Source: JBBRBB01 sp963830175 (GTDB taxonomy: Bacteria > Bacteroidota > Bacteroidia > Chitinophagales > Chitinophagaceae). Taken from it: a stretch of DNA of 64,000 nucleotides. Each line of letters starts with the position of its first letter. Within the stretch, counting starts at the first letter, position 1. The DNA lies in NCBI GenBank assembly GCA_963830175.1, contig CAWHKV010000006.1, forward strand, positions 1-64,000, written 5' to 3'. The notes beneath the pieces were generated by a model, which did no database searches, was not told the origin of the DNA, and worked only from the letters and a program-made list of their open reading frames with translations. A program made the translations under genes and the position numbers. Positions 34,011-42,847 of the stretch are shown one piece after another.

Positions 34011-36188
34011 ATGAGGAACAAGTTTTTTTTGATGGCATTATTCCTATTACCATTATCGCTTTTTGCGAGGCAGGCTAACCTGGACACATCCATAACCAAT
34101 CAATTGAATGATATAAAGGTTTCAGGAATCAGGACCGTTAGAGGCACAGGACATATGCCTGAATACCGGGATGGGATAATATATGCCGGTAAAAAAAATG
34201 AAGTAATTATTGTAGACAGTTTAGATGCGAATAAAGCCATAAATAACACGCGGCAGATTTTAGGTCGTATACCCGGATTAACCATTGTGGAAACCGAAAC
34301 CGGCGGGTTTACTGCTAATGGCATTGCCACCCGTGGATTAAATCCGTCGCAAAGTATTGAAATGAATACGCGCCAGAATGGATATAATATAAGTGCAGAT
34401 GTTTTTGGATATAACGAAGCATATTACCTGCCACCTATGGAAGCGGTAAGCCGAATAGAGATCGTTCGTGGTGCTGCTTCTCTTCAATTCGGATCACACT
34501 TTGGAGGGCTTGTAAATTATGTATTGAATGATGCGCCACGCAACAAGCCATTTGAATTTTACACTTCTCAGACAGGCGGAAGTTTTGGTTTGTTTAATAC
34601 TTTTAATTCCGTTGGTGGCAGCATAAAAAAATGGAATTACTATTCTTTTATCCAATACCGCACTTTAGATGGATGGCGCCCGAACAGTAAGCAATGGCAG
34701 CTTTCAGGTTTTGGCAGAATAGAATATAATGATTCGGAAAAAATAAAAGCAGGGGTTGAATATTCTTTATTACGAAACAGCATTCAGATGCCCGGCGGCT
34801 TAACTGACAGTATGTTTAACGTAAATCCACGCACATCTTTCCGCAGCAGAAACTTTATTAAAAGTCCGTGGAATATTATAACAGGATATGCAGACCTTTC
34901 ATTATCTCCCAACACTTCCTTATCTCTAAAATCAACATTGCTGTTAGGAAACAGGGCGTTGGTATGGCGCAACGAAGATGGCGGCGCAGGTGCTTTGGAC
35001 GAAATAGATCCTGAAACAAACAAGTATGTACCCCGCGAAGTGGAAAACGAAAACATGCACAACACCACAACAGAACTGAGGTTGTTACACGATTACACCA
35101 TAGGAAAGCGCAATCAAACCCTGGCATCTGGCGTAAGATATGCATATGCCTGGTTTAAAAGGCAAGGCGGAGGTGAAGGCACAACAGGGTCAGATTTCGA
35201 TCTATCTATTTCAGGAGATTTTGAGAAAGATTTCGATTTTACTACGACCAACATCGCTCCCTTCATTGAAAATATTTTCAGGATTAGCAACAGGTTTACG
35301 GTTACACCCGGATTTCGGTTAGAATATTTAAAGAGCACAGCTAAAGGACGAAAAATAGATGATGGAGATATCATCATCACCGATCAAAACAGGTCCCGTT
35401 ATATTTCCTTATTCGGTATTGGTGCAGAATTTAAAAGCTCATCATCCACAAATTTTTATGCAAACATTAGCCAGGCTTACCGCCCTATAGATTACTCGCA
35501 ACTTACAGGTTTTGGTGTTACATCAGTTATCGATCCTAACATGAAAGATGCAAAGGGATTTAATGCAGACCTTGGATTTCGTGGAACTGTTCAAAAATTC
35601 CTGAATTTTGATGTAGGATTATTTTATCTCGATTACCAAAACCGCATAGGCACCGTACTTAAAAATGCTGGAACTGAAAATGAATTTACCCTTCGTACAA
35701 ATGTGGCAAACAGTGAACACAAAGGGCTTGAAAGCTATATAGAATTTAATTTATTAAAATTTTTAAACCCTGCTTCAGCACGTGGGTTGAGTATATTTAA
35801 TTCATTAGCTTTTATTAATGCAAAATATACTACAGGGGAATTTAAGGGAAACCGGGTGGAAGGTGCAGCTAACTATGTAAACCGTTTAGGCATCTCTTAT
35901 CTTGATAAAAAATTCTCAGCCACTATACAAATGAACAATACGGGTGATGCATTTGGAGATGCAACCAATGCCCGCGTAAGCGATGAACCTGCTGCCGGTT
36001 ATATTCCTGCATATACGGTTTTTGATGCGAGCGCAACTTACCGCATCGGAAGTTTTTCTTTGAAAGCAGGAAGCAATAATGTTACAGATACTAAATACTT
36101 TACATACCGCACAGATGAATATCCGGGTCCGGGAATAATCCCTTCAATTGGCAGAAATTTTTATGCGGGAATAGCAGCTAAATTCTAG
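34011..36188 (+). CDS. TonB-dependent receptor, FecA-like
   Basis: A 725-residue outer-membrane receptor. The ATG at 34011 gives the signal peptide FFLMALFLLPLSLFARQ; an in-frame TTG at 33990 was rejected. The plug domain covers about residues 35-170: ILGRIPGLTIVETETGGFTA, GIATRGLNPSQSIEMNTRQN, MEAVSRIEIVRGAASLQFGS. The plug's NTRQNG and the barrel's GFRLEY and final aromatic residue (GIAAKF) fit siderophore or ferric-citrate receptors. No CarboxypepD repeat is present, unlike SusC-type receptors. A short dyad AGGAA-T-TTCCT lies at 33943-33953 upstream. Ligand unknown; being next to the CDF exporter suggests metal traffic. Confidence 0.85.
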   Translation: MRNKFFLMALFLLPLSLFARQANLDTSITNQLNDIKVSGIRTVRGTGHMPEYRDGIIYAGKKNEVIIVDSLDANKAINNTRQILGRIPGLTIVETETGGFTANGIATRGLNPSQSIEMNTRQNGYNISADVFGYNEAYYLPPMEAVSRIEIVRGAASLQFGSHFGGLVNYVLNDAPRNKPFEFYTSQTGGSFGLFNTFNSVGGSIKKWNYYSFIQYRTLDGWRPNSKQWQLSGFGRIEYNDSEKIKAGVEYSLLRNSIQMPGGLTDSMFNVNPRTSFRSRNFIKSPWNIITGYADLSLSPNTSLSLKSTLLLGNRALVWRNEDGGAGALDEIDPETNKYVPREVENENMHNTTTELRLLHDYTIGKRNQTLASGVRYAYAWFKRQGGGEGTTGSDFDLSISGDFEKDFDFTTTNIAPFIENIFRISNRFTVTPGFRLEYLKSTAKGRKIDDGDIIITDQNRSRYISLFGIGAEFKSSSSTNFYANISQAYRPIDYSQLTGFGVTSVIDPNMKDAKGFNADLGFRGTVQKFLNFDVGLFYLDYQNRIGTVLKNAGTENEFTLRTNVANSEHKGLESYIEFNLLKFLNPASARGLSIFNSLAFINAKYTTGEFKGNRVEGAANYVNRLGISYLDKKFSATIQMNNTGDAFGDATNARVSDEPAAGYIPAYTVFDASATYRIGSFSLKAGSNNVTDTKYFTYRTDEYPGPGIIPSIGRNFYAGIAAKF

Positions 36189-36239
36189 GCATCATTTTTT
36201 AATCATTAAAAGCAAGTGCATTATGATTAATTTATTGTT

Positions 36240-37145
36240 ATGAATGAAAAAGCAGAAAATATTTTACCTGTAAAAAAAAGTGGGTCTCATAATCATACCC
36301 ATGATCACGGAACAAAAAATATTTCAACCGCATTTTTTTTAAATACGGGTTTTGCAATAATCGAAGTCATCGGCGGATTGCTTACCAACAGTGTTGCCAT
36401 TCTTTCTGATGCTTTGCACGATTTTGGTGACAGTCTTTCACTTGGCGTATCGTGGTACTTTCAAAAGAAAAGTAAAAAAGAAAAAACATCAGATTATACA
36501 TACGGGTATCAAAGATTTTCATTGTTAGGGGCATTTTTAAATGCCACTGTTTTAATAGTAGGCAGCATATTTATTATCAGCGAAGCCATTTCGCGAATAA
36601 GTGATCCACAGCAACCCGACACAAAGGGTATGATTATACTTGCTATACTTGGTATTGCAGTTAACGGCTTTGCGATGCTGCGTTTAAAAAAGGGTGACAG
36701 CATCAATGAAAAGGTCGTTTCGCTTCACTTTTTGGAAGATGTTTTAGGATGGGTGGCAGTGCTGGTTGGTGCTATAATTATGTCATTTGCTGATGTGCCG
36801 GTCATTGACCCTTTACTTTCACTGCTGATAGCTCTTTTTGTTCTATTTAATGTTTACAGGAATATTAAGCCAGCCATAAAAATAATTTTGCAGGGCGTAC
36901 CAGGCAACCTGTCAGAGAAACATGTTTTCGATTTGTTACAAAACAAGAGCAATGTGAAGGATGTACATGACCTTAAATTATGGTCTTTGGATGGCAACCA
37001 CCATGTAGCCAGCCTTCATGTAACAGTCGATAAAAACATGAATCTTAAAGAGGCAGAAATTTTAAAAGATGAAATTAAGGACCAGTTAAAAGAACTGGAT
37101 ATCGTATATGCAACCATTGAGGTTGAATACGATCCTGCACATTAA
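36240..37145 (+). CDS. Cation diffusion facilitator family transporter
   Basis: A 301-residue zinc-type exporter. A histidine-rich N-terminus (HNHTHDHG) precedes six membrane segments. The transport site shows DALHDFGDS in segment 2 (HxxxD) and LHFLEDVLGWVAVLVGA in segment 5, with the second HxxxD-like pair replaced by HFLED. The cytoplasmic domain after residue 205 carries DVHDLKLWSLDGNHHVASLHV with metal-binding histidines. It follows the FecA-like receptor by 51 bases and may share its transcript. Confidence 0.9.
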   Translation: MNEKAENILPVKKSGSHNHTHDHGTKNISTAFFLNTGFAIIEVIGGLLTNSVAILSDALHDFGDSLSLGVSWYFQKKSKKEKTSDYTYGYQRFSLLGAFLNATVLIVGSIFIISEAISRISDPQQPDTKGMIILAILGIAVNGFAMLRLKKGDSINEKVVSLHFLEDVLGWVAVLVGAIIMSFADVPVIDPLLSLLIALFVLFNVYRNIKPAIKIILQGVPGNLSEKHVFDLLQNKSNVKDVHDLKLWSLDGNHHVASLHVTVDKNMNLKEAEILKDEIKDQLKELDIVYATIEVEYDPAH

Positions 37146-37154
37146 ATTCTTTTT

Positions 37155-39513
37155 TTAAAATCTAAATGAAATACTCCCACCGAAAGTTCGTGGGTTACCG
37201 TTATGCACCACACCGAAATCGTATGCATAATCAACAAACCGGGTATCAGTAAGATTACGCATCCAGAACATGCATTCAATTTTACTATTTGAAAATCCTG
37301 CTTTTAAGTTATAAAGATTGTATGGGGATTGGCGGATAGTATTTGCCTGGTCAAAATATTGTTCACCCAGGTACAGCCATTCTCCACGGATTATAAAATC
37401 TAAATTATTTTTTTCAGACAGGATGTAGTTGTATTGGGCGGCAAGGGATGAGGTTATATCAGGGGTAAATATCTGCCTGTTCCCACTTAAATCCATTTCG
37501 GTTCCATAAACTGAAAGTTTCAAATCTGAATAGGTGGCATCCGTATATCCCACATTGTACTGAAGTGATAAACCCTTTAATAATAATGCACTTAATTCTG
37601 CCTCAATCCCTTTGCTGCTAAGCTTTCCCCCGTTTTTTGTAACGGTTATTGCATCAGGCAAAATAAGTGTTGGTACCTGTATATTATCTACCTGCACATA
37701 AAACAATGCAGCATTAAAACGAACCCTCTTTTGCAGGAAGGTATTTTTAAATCCAACCTCATAATTATTACTGTACTCAGGGTTAAAGGGAAATAAAGCA
37801 GGTTGAGAAGGATCGGAACCTATTGGGGTTAACCCTCCCGACCGGTATCCCCTGCTGTAATTAAAATAAATGTTTGAATACTCATTGATCAGGTATTGCA
37901 AACCTGCTCTTGGCGATATGGCACCGTAAGAATTTTTTGCAGTGGTATCTGGTTGAATTGGAAATGAAAATGGAACGTCATCTCTAACATATTCGCTATT
38001 TACTTTTAATGCTGATCGCTGGTAATCATAACGCATTCCCGCAATTACATGCAGACTTGCAGTTATAGGATAATTTATTTGTCCAAAAAAAGCAACCCCT
38101 TTATTGGTTGCACCAGAGGTATTAACAATACGAAACAGACTATCAGGCGAACCAATAAGTGCTGCATCTTTACCAAAAACAGTTGCCTGTTTAACGGGGC
38201 TTCTTTGATAAAATAAATAAGTACCCGCAACCCATTGCAGCGATTTTTTACCAGTATTAGCCGGGGATTCAAGGCGTACCTCCTGCGTGTAAGCTTTTAC
38301 TTTATTAAAACCATCACCGTAATTATTATAGATGCTTACCGCATCGGCAGCGCTGAAATCACCATCTAAATTATCATCATAAAACCTGTAATTCTGCTGG
38401 TAACCAGTTTCTGAAGTTAATTTGAATTTGCTCCGCGCATATTTAATAGCAAGTGAAGTATTAAAAATTTTATCATGCATTTGCGCTGTTGCATTCTGTG
38501 AAAGGTGGAAAGAATATGGGTCTTCACTATATAATGATTGCAATGGAAACGCGCCATCATTTCTATTCTGCTGATGTTTAATATTTAGTGTTACAGAAAG
38601 AGATTCAACCGGTAAATATTGCAGGTAATAATTACCTGCAAATGACTGCTGCTTATCAAAGCTTTTGTGGTTATAATCATTTTTATAAAAACCATTCATG
38701 CTTTTATACAGAAGCGATGCACCTAGATAGCATTTTTGCATTCAAGGGCGTTTTTATACCCGCACGATAACGTTGAAGCCCAAAATTCCCTATTCCTGCC
38801 TCCACGAAACCTGAAGTGGTAAAAGAAGGCTTTTTAGTTATGATATTAATTACTCCGCCCATAGCGTTTCTGCCATATAAGGTGCCCTGTGGACCGCGTA
38901 AAATTTCAATCCGCTCCACGTCATTGAGGTCACCCATATACATGTCAAGATTAAACTGGCTTACGCCATCCACATAGGTAGCAATGGCCTGGTCGTAAGA
39001 GGTAGATGCAATGCCCCGTAAAGAGGTTACATTTCTACCATCCCCGGGATCCGAAGAATACAGGGTGGGAACGAGGGCGGTTAAATCGCTTACATTCCAA
39101 ATTCTGTAATTATTTATTTCACGCTCATTAAAAACGGATACAGATAGCGGCACCTGTTGTAATGCTACTTCTCTTTTATCAGCAGTAACTACAACATCTT
39201 CTAACATATTTGATGATGGATGAAGAATGATATTTATTGCATTGGCAGGCAGGGAAACGTGCTGCAAGTGTGCAGCATAATTAATGGCTGAAATTCTGAG
39301 GTCATACTCGCCTGCAGGTAATTCAGTTATTTGAAAGCTACCGTCACTACTTGATAAAGCATGTTTGGTTGTATTGAGTACTTCAATTATCGCATCAGCT
39401 ATACCAACCTCTTTATTGTTCACTATTTTTCCTGATAATACCGGTTGTGCTATTGACGTTTGCATAATGAGCATCCATGCAATGAATGCTCCTCCCCTCC
39501 TCATTAATTTCAT
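37155..39513 (-). CDS. TonB-dependent receptor with CarboxypepD-like N-terminal domain, one frameshift
   Basis: The ATG at 39513 gives a signal peptide ending in QTSIAQ. A CarboxypepD_reg-like beta domain follows (LSGKIVNNKEVGIADAIIEV to LPANAINIIL), then the plug (LQQVPLSVSVFNEREINNY, RNVTSLRGIAST, VERIEILRGPQGTLYGRNAM, GGVINIITKKP) and a 22-strand-type barrel ending in FGGSISFRF. The frame changes at about 38735, in the first barrel strands between GIKTPLNA and KCYLGASLLYKS. Joined length is near 786 residues. The RGPQGTLYGRNAMGG plug form is typical of receptors of the Caulobacter/sphingomonad kind. Ligand unknown. Confidence 0.85.
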
Positions 39514-39591
39514 ATTGTGTGTTTCGCGGTAAAGTTGCGGCAAATAAAACGTAGTGGCAAGAAAAAAATGATTGTATGAAATCATATAAAT

Positions 39592-39627
39592 AAAAAAAAT
39601 CCCGCACATAGCCGTGCAGGATTTTTT
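39592..39627 (-). terminator. Rho-independent terminator
   Basis: On the minus strand AATCC-GCAC pairs with GTGC-GGATT, with single bulges, and is followed by eight T. It ends the small membrane-protein gene at 39647. Confidence 0.8.
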
Positions 39628-39646
39628 ATTTTAATAAACTTCATCC

Positions 39647-40063
39647 TTATTTAAACTTTCCCTTTAAATACCAGCCCACAAAACTTCCCCATATAACCAT
39701 ATTAAAAACAATAGGCATTATGATACCCATGGGTTGAAAGTCGTTGAACAGGGGTTTATGCAAAAATGCATTCACCACGATCCATAACCACAACGTTGGC
39801 AAAATGCCAAATAAAAAGCCTTTTAATATGTTGGGGTTTTTTATTAGCAATGCGAATGCAATGCCCCAGAACCCGCCACTGATAATAAATATCAGCGCCG
39901 AAATTAATTGTTCTGCCTGGTGGTTTTCACCAAAAGCGCCACGGTACATTAAAACAAAACCTGGTTCGCCCAAACCTATACCGCGCAGTAAATACATAAT
40001 GATCACCAAAATAATGGCACCTATGCTGCCTGCTATAAAACCCTGTCTGATGTTCCTGTTCAT
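39647..40063 (-). CDS. Hypothetical four-helix membrane protein
   Basis: A 138-residue protein with four hydrophobic segments: GSIGAIILVIIMYLLRGIGL, ISALIFIISGGFWGIAFALL, GFLFGILPTLWLWIVV and GIIMPIVFNMVIWGSFVGWY. The loop between the first two is short and polar (RGAFGENHQAEQ). I do not recognise a family. Monocistronic between two terminators. Confidence 0.75.
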   Translation of the reverse strand: MNRNIRQGFIAGSIGAIILVIIMYLLRGIGLGEPGFVLMYRGAFGENHQAEQLISALIFIISGGFWGIAFALLIKNPNILKGFLFGILPTLWLWIVVNAFLHKPLFNDFQPMGIIMPIVFNMVIWGSFVGWYLKGKFK

Positions 40064-40115
40064 AATAAAGATTTTCTATTACTAATGTAAATATTATTAC
40101 AATAAGTAAAAAATA

Positions 40116-40138
40116 ATGCCCGGCTGTTTACCGGGCAT
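40116..40138 (-). terminator. Rho-independent terminator
   Basis: ATGCCCGG (40116-40123) and CCGGGCAT (40131-40138) are a perfect 8-bp stem; the minus strand continues with T-rich sequence. It ends the DsbA-family pair at 40165-41443. Confidence 0.85.
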
Positions 40139-40164
40139 CATTGCTTATATATAATGATAAAATA

Positions 40165-40857
40165 TTAATTACAAACACCGTCTGTAGTACATACCCCGGA
40201 CGCTTCCGACAGTATTACCGGTTTTTCTTCTTCATATACTTTATCTAACACTTCAGCAAAAACGGCGGGAGGCTGTGCACCCGATACAGCATACTTATTA
40301 TTAAAAACAAAAAATGGAACACCCTGTACACCTATCTGAAAGGCATTGTACTGGTCGCTCTCTACTTCATTTTTAAAAGCATCGCTTTGTAAAACCTGAA
40401 CAGTTTCTATTTTATTTAAACCTGTTTCTTCAGCCAGTTGAGAAAGTGTTTCTATATCCCCAATATTTTTGCCTTGAGTATAATATGCGGCAAATAATTT
40501 TTCTTTCATTTCATTTTGCACACCTTTAGTTTTTGCAAAATGCAAAAGTCGATGGGCATTTAGGGTATTGTTTATAACAGCATTGTCAAAGTCGTAATGT
40601 AATCCTACTTCAGCGGCAACCGCAGCCATATGATCGTTCATTCTTTTACCGTCAGCAGTATCGCCACCTTTTCTTTTTCCCAAATATTCATGTACAGACT
40701 GGCCTTCTTTATATTCCATTTGAGGGTCTAACTGGTAGCTATGCCATTCGATCTCTACTGACTCTTTACCTTTAAAATCTTCCAGGGCAATTTCAAGCTT
40801 TCGTTTCCCTATATAGCAAAAAGGGCACACTATATCTGACCAGATATCAATTTTCAT
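40165..40857 (-). CDS. DsbA family oxidoreductase, FrnE-like
   Basis: A 230-residue cytoplasmic protein-disulfide isomerase-like enzyme of the FrnE branch. No signal peptide. Thioredoxin-fold start IDIWSDIVCPFCYIGKRKLE with CPFC active site, WHSYQLDPQM, and the helical insertion typical of DsbA, then GVQGVPFFVFNNKYAVSGAQ with the cis-proline. The tail holds two more cysteines (GVCTTDGVCN), as FrnE proteins can carry a second redox pair. It follows another DsbA-fold gene by 22 bases and both lie opposite an HxlR regulator, so a role in thiol stress is likely. Confidence 0.85.
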   Translation of the reverse strand: MKIDIWSDIVCPFCYIGKRKLEIALEDFKGKESVEIEWHSYQLDPQMEYKEGQSVHEYLGKRKGGDTADGKRMNDHMAAVAAEVGLHYDFDNAVINNTLNAHRLLHFAKTKGVQNEMKEKLFAAYYTQGKNIGDIETLSQLAEETGLNKIETVQVLQSDAFKNEVESDQYNAFQIGVQGVPFFVFNNKYAVSGAQPPAVFAEVLDKVYEEEKPVILSEASGVCTTDGVCN

Positions 40858-40879
40858 TATTAAAAAAAGATTGAATTAT

Positions 40880-41443
40880 TTAGGCAGCCTTTTTAACAGC
40901 TTTTTGTTTGCCGTTTTGTAAAAGGCCCTGAACAAAGGCGCTCATTTCTTTAAAGGTGATGTTGCCATCGTACCTTTTTCCATTTATGAAGAATGCGGGA
41001 ATGTTTTTAATGCCCAGTTTGATTCCTTCTTTCAGATCATCCTGCACATTAACGCCGTAATGGCTGTTTATAAGCTCATCTAAAAACTTTTTAGAAACTA
41101 CACCTGCTTCCCGTGCATGTCCTTTAAGACTAATGATGCCCAGGTTACGCCTGTTGCTAAAAAGTTCTTTATGCATATCCCAAAATTTACCTTCCTGGGC
41201 AGCAGCTAAAGAAGCCTCGGCAGCTTTATGGGCTTTCTGGTGAATTTTTAATAAAGGAAAATGACGGAAAATAAATTTTACATCCTGGGGAAAGGCTTCT
41301 AATAATTCTTCCACTACTTCATTTGCTTTAGCACACTCAATACTTTCGTAATCACCAAATTCCATAATAGTTATTGGAGCTTTGGGGTTACCAACGATTA
41401 TTTTTTTAGAGGGGATGATTTCGACAACTTCTGCTTTTTTCAT
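40880..41443 (-). CDS. DsbA-like thioredoxin-fold protein lacking the first active-site cysteine
   Basis: A 187-residue DsbA/DSBA_4-like protein: GNPKAPITIMEFGDYES at the usual active-site strand, then FRHFPLLKIHQKAHKAAEAS, FWDMHKELFSNRRNL, and GIKNIPAFFINGKRYDGN with the cis-proline. Where relatives read CPYC this one reads SIEC: the nucleophilic first cysteine is a serine and only the second remains. So it probably cannot do normal disulfide exchange; a monothiol or binding role is possible. No signal peptide is seen. Lysine-rich tail. First gene after the HxlR intergenic region. Confidence 0.8.
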   Translation of the reverse strand: MKKAEVVEIIPSKKIIVGNPKAPITIMEFGDYESIECAKANEVVEELLEAFPQDVKFIFRHFPLLKIHQKAHKAAEASLAAAQEGKFWDMHKELFSNRRNLGIISLKGHAREAGVVSKKFLDELINSHYGVNVQDDLKEGIKLGIKNIPAFFINGKRYDGNITFKEMSAFVQGLLQNGKQKAVKKAA

Positions 41444-41517
41444 TTCTTTTAATTTTCTGTAACAAATCCTGTTTATGCAATCCTGTTGTACTTTCTACAG
41501 TTTCTTAACATTACTTA

Positions 41518-41532
41518 GTTACTTTTAGTAAC
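41518..41532. promoter_or_regulatory. Perfect palindrome, likely HxlR operator
   Basis: GTTACT-TTT-AGTAAC is a perfect 15-bp dyad in the 144-bp divergent region between the DsbA-like gene and the HxlR-type regulator. It contains TTAC-N5-GTAA, the form I recall for CatR, a DUF24/HxlR-family repressor of Bacillus. It lies 55 bases before the regulator ATG, so autoregulation and control of the DsbA pair are plausible. Confidence 0.6.
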
Positions 41533-41587
41533 CAAAGATACGTAGCTTTACCGTTTAAATATCATCAATTAATGTTAAATAGTACTA

Positions 41588-42010
41588 ATGTCTGTAAATA
41601 AATTTGATCAGCAGCGTATTTCCAAAATTTTTTCTGGGTCGTGCATTCAGCACAACGTATGCCCGATAAAAGACATTATGGCAAAATATGGTGATAAATG
41701 GAGCATGTATTCCGTTCTGTTACTGGGTTTGCATAAACAAATGCGGTTTAATGAAATGAAAGATGGCATTAAAGGAATATCCCAACGTATGCTAACGGTT
41801 ACCTTAAGATCTTTAGAGGAAGACGGGATTATTTCAAGAAAAATATTTGCCGTAATGCCGCCACGTGTAGAATACCAGCTAACCAGCCTGGGCGAAGGCT
41901 TGTTACAACAATTTCTGGAACTGGCGCAATGGGCAGACAGCCATTTTAATGTAATTATGGATGCCCGCCGTAAGTATAAGGTTAAGGCAGCCTTACCAAT
42001 TAAAAATTAA
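41588..42010 (+). CDS. HxlR family transcriptional regulator
   Basis: A 140-residue winged-helix regulator. CPIKDIMAKYGDKWSMYSVL is the family signature start, RFNEMKDGIKGISQRMLTVT the recognition helix, and LRSLEEDGIISRKIF the wing. The cysteine in CPI is the conserved redox-sensing residue of DUF24/HxlR proteins such as YodB, and a second cysteine lies seven residues before it. Transcribed away from the DsbA-family pair, with a palindromic operator between. Probably a thiol or quinone sensor controlling those genes; inference. Its end overlaps the convergent DUF2892 gene by 11 bases. Confidence 0.88.
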   Translation: MSVNKFDQQRISKIFSGSCIQHNVCPIKDIMAKYGDKWSMYSVLLLGLHKQMRFNEMKDGIKGISQRMLTVTLRSLEEDGIISRKIFAVMPPRVEYQLTSLGEGLLQQFLELAQWADSHFNVIMDARRKYKVKAALPIKN

Positions 42011-42230
42011 CTTCTTCCTGCTCTTCTTTATTTAAAGTGTCTATTCGCAATGCCTGGTAAACAGGGCATGAACCAAAGGCACTCGTAATTAAAAACACCC
42101 CTGCTAAACCCAATAGGGCATAACCGGTAATTCCATTCAGTTTACCTGATGCTACTGCTGCAATAATTCCAAATGCCAATGTCGGGCGAATTATCCTGTC
42201 TGCTAAACCCATATTCTTTTCAAACATCAT
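42000..42230 (-). CDS. DUF2892 (YgaP-like) small membrane protein
   Basis: A 76-residue protein with MGLADRIIRPTLAFGIIAAV and GYALLGLAGVFLITSAFGSC, two membrane helices, matching the DUF2892 pattern (N-terminal GxxDRxxR, C-terminal GxCPxY). CPVYQALRIDT follows the second helix. In other bacteria this domain is found alone or fused to rhodanese domains. It overlaps the HxlR gene end to end. Confidence 0.85.
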   Translation of the reverse strand: MMFEKNMGLADRIIRPTLAFGIIAAVASGKLNGITGYALLGLAGVFLITSAFGSCPVYQALRIDTLNKEEQEEVNF

Positions 42231-42363
42231 TTTTGTTTTTGATGTAAGTGCAAAATCTGTTCCCCGAAATTTTCAATACAGTTATAAGCTAAACTGCCGG
42301 GACAATGTTGCGAATTGGGAATAAAATGAACAAAATTGGTACTCCAGAGGGGAAAAAATCAAC

Positions 42364-42386
42364 CAGTTTTTGAGGGATAAAAACTG
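42364..42386 (-). terminator. Rho-independent terminator
   Basis: CAGTTTTT (42364-42371) pairs with AAAAACTG (42379-42386). On the minus strand a GTTGATTTTTT tract follows. It sits directly after the response-regulator stop. Confidence 0.6.
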
Positions 42387-42387
42387 A

Positions 42388-42801
42388 TTAATTAAGGTGA
42401 GAACTGCTCATTTTATTGAGATTCTCAACAGTAATAGGTTTTGTAATAAAGCCTTCAACCTGCTTATAATTCATGGCTTTGCGGGAATCTTCGTCAGAAA
42501 TGGTAGAGGAAAGAATATAAACCGGTGGATAATGCTGGCGCGAGGAGGTCCATTTATTATACCAGTCTAAAAACTCCCAACCTGTCATCATATTCATATG
42601 AAGGTCAAGCAAAATAAGGTCAGGCATTTCGTAGGTTGCCCCAAAATTGGTTGGATTATCAAGGTATTCACGGGCTTCCTGCCCATTAATAACTGAAACC
42701 ACTTCATCTGCAAAACCAACGATTTTCATCAGCTTATTACTAATAACAACCATAATGTTGTCATCTTCTACAAGAAGAATTTTTTTGAAGTTTTGTTTCA
42801 T
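42388..42801 (-). CDS. Single-domain response regulator
   Basis: A 137-residue receiver domain with no output domain. Acidic pocket LLVEDDNIM, phosphoacceptor aspartate in LILLDLHMNMMTGWEF, switch serine in YILSSTISDED and lysine in FITKPITVENL. No histidine kinase is adjacent, so it is an orphan that would act by protein contact, like CheY-type regulators common in Bacteroidota. Confidence 0.88.
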   Translation of the reverse strand: MKQNFKKILLVEDDNIMVVISNKLMKIVGFADEVVSVINGQEAREYLDNPTNFGATYEMPDLILLDLHMNMMTGWEFLDWYNKWTSSRQHYPPVYILSSTISDEDSRKAMNYKQVEGFITKPITVENLNKMSSSHLN

Positions 42802-42847
42802 AGGTTAAGTTTTTAGGGATTAGGCAGTGAAAGTACATTGTATTTTT

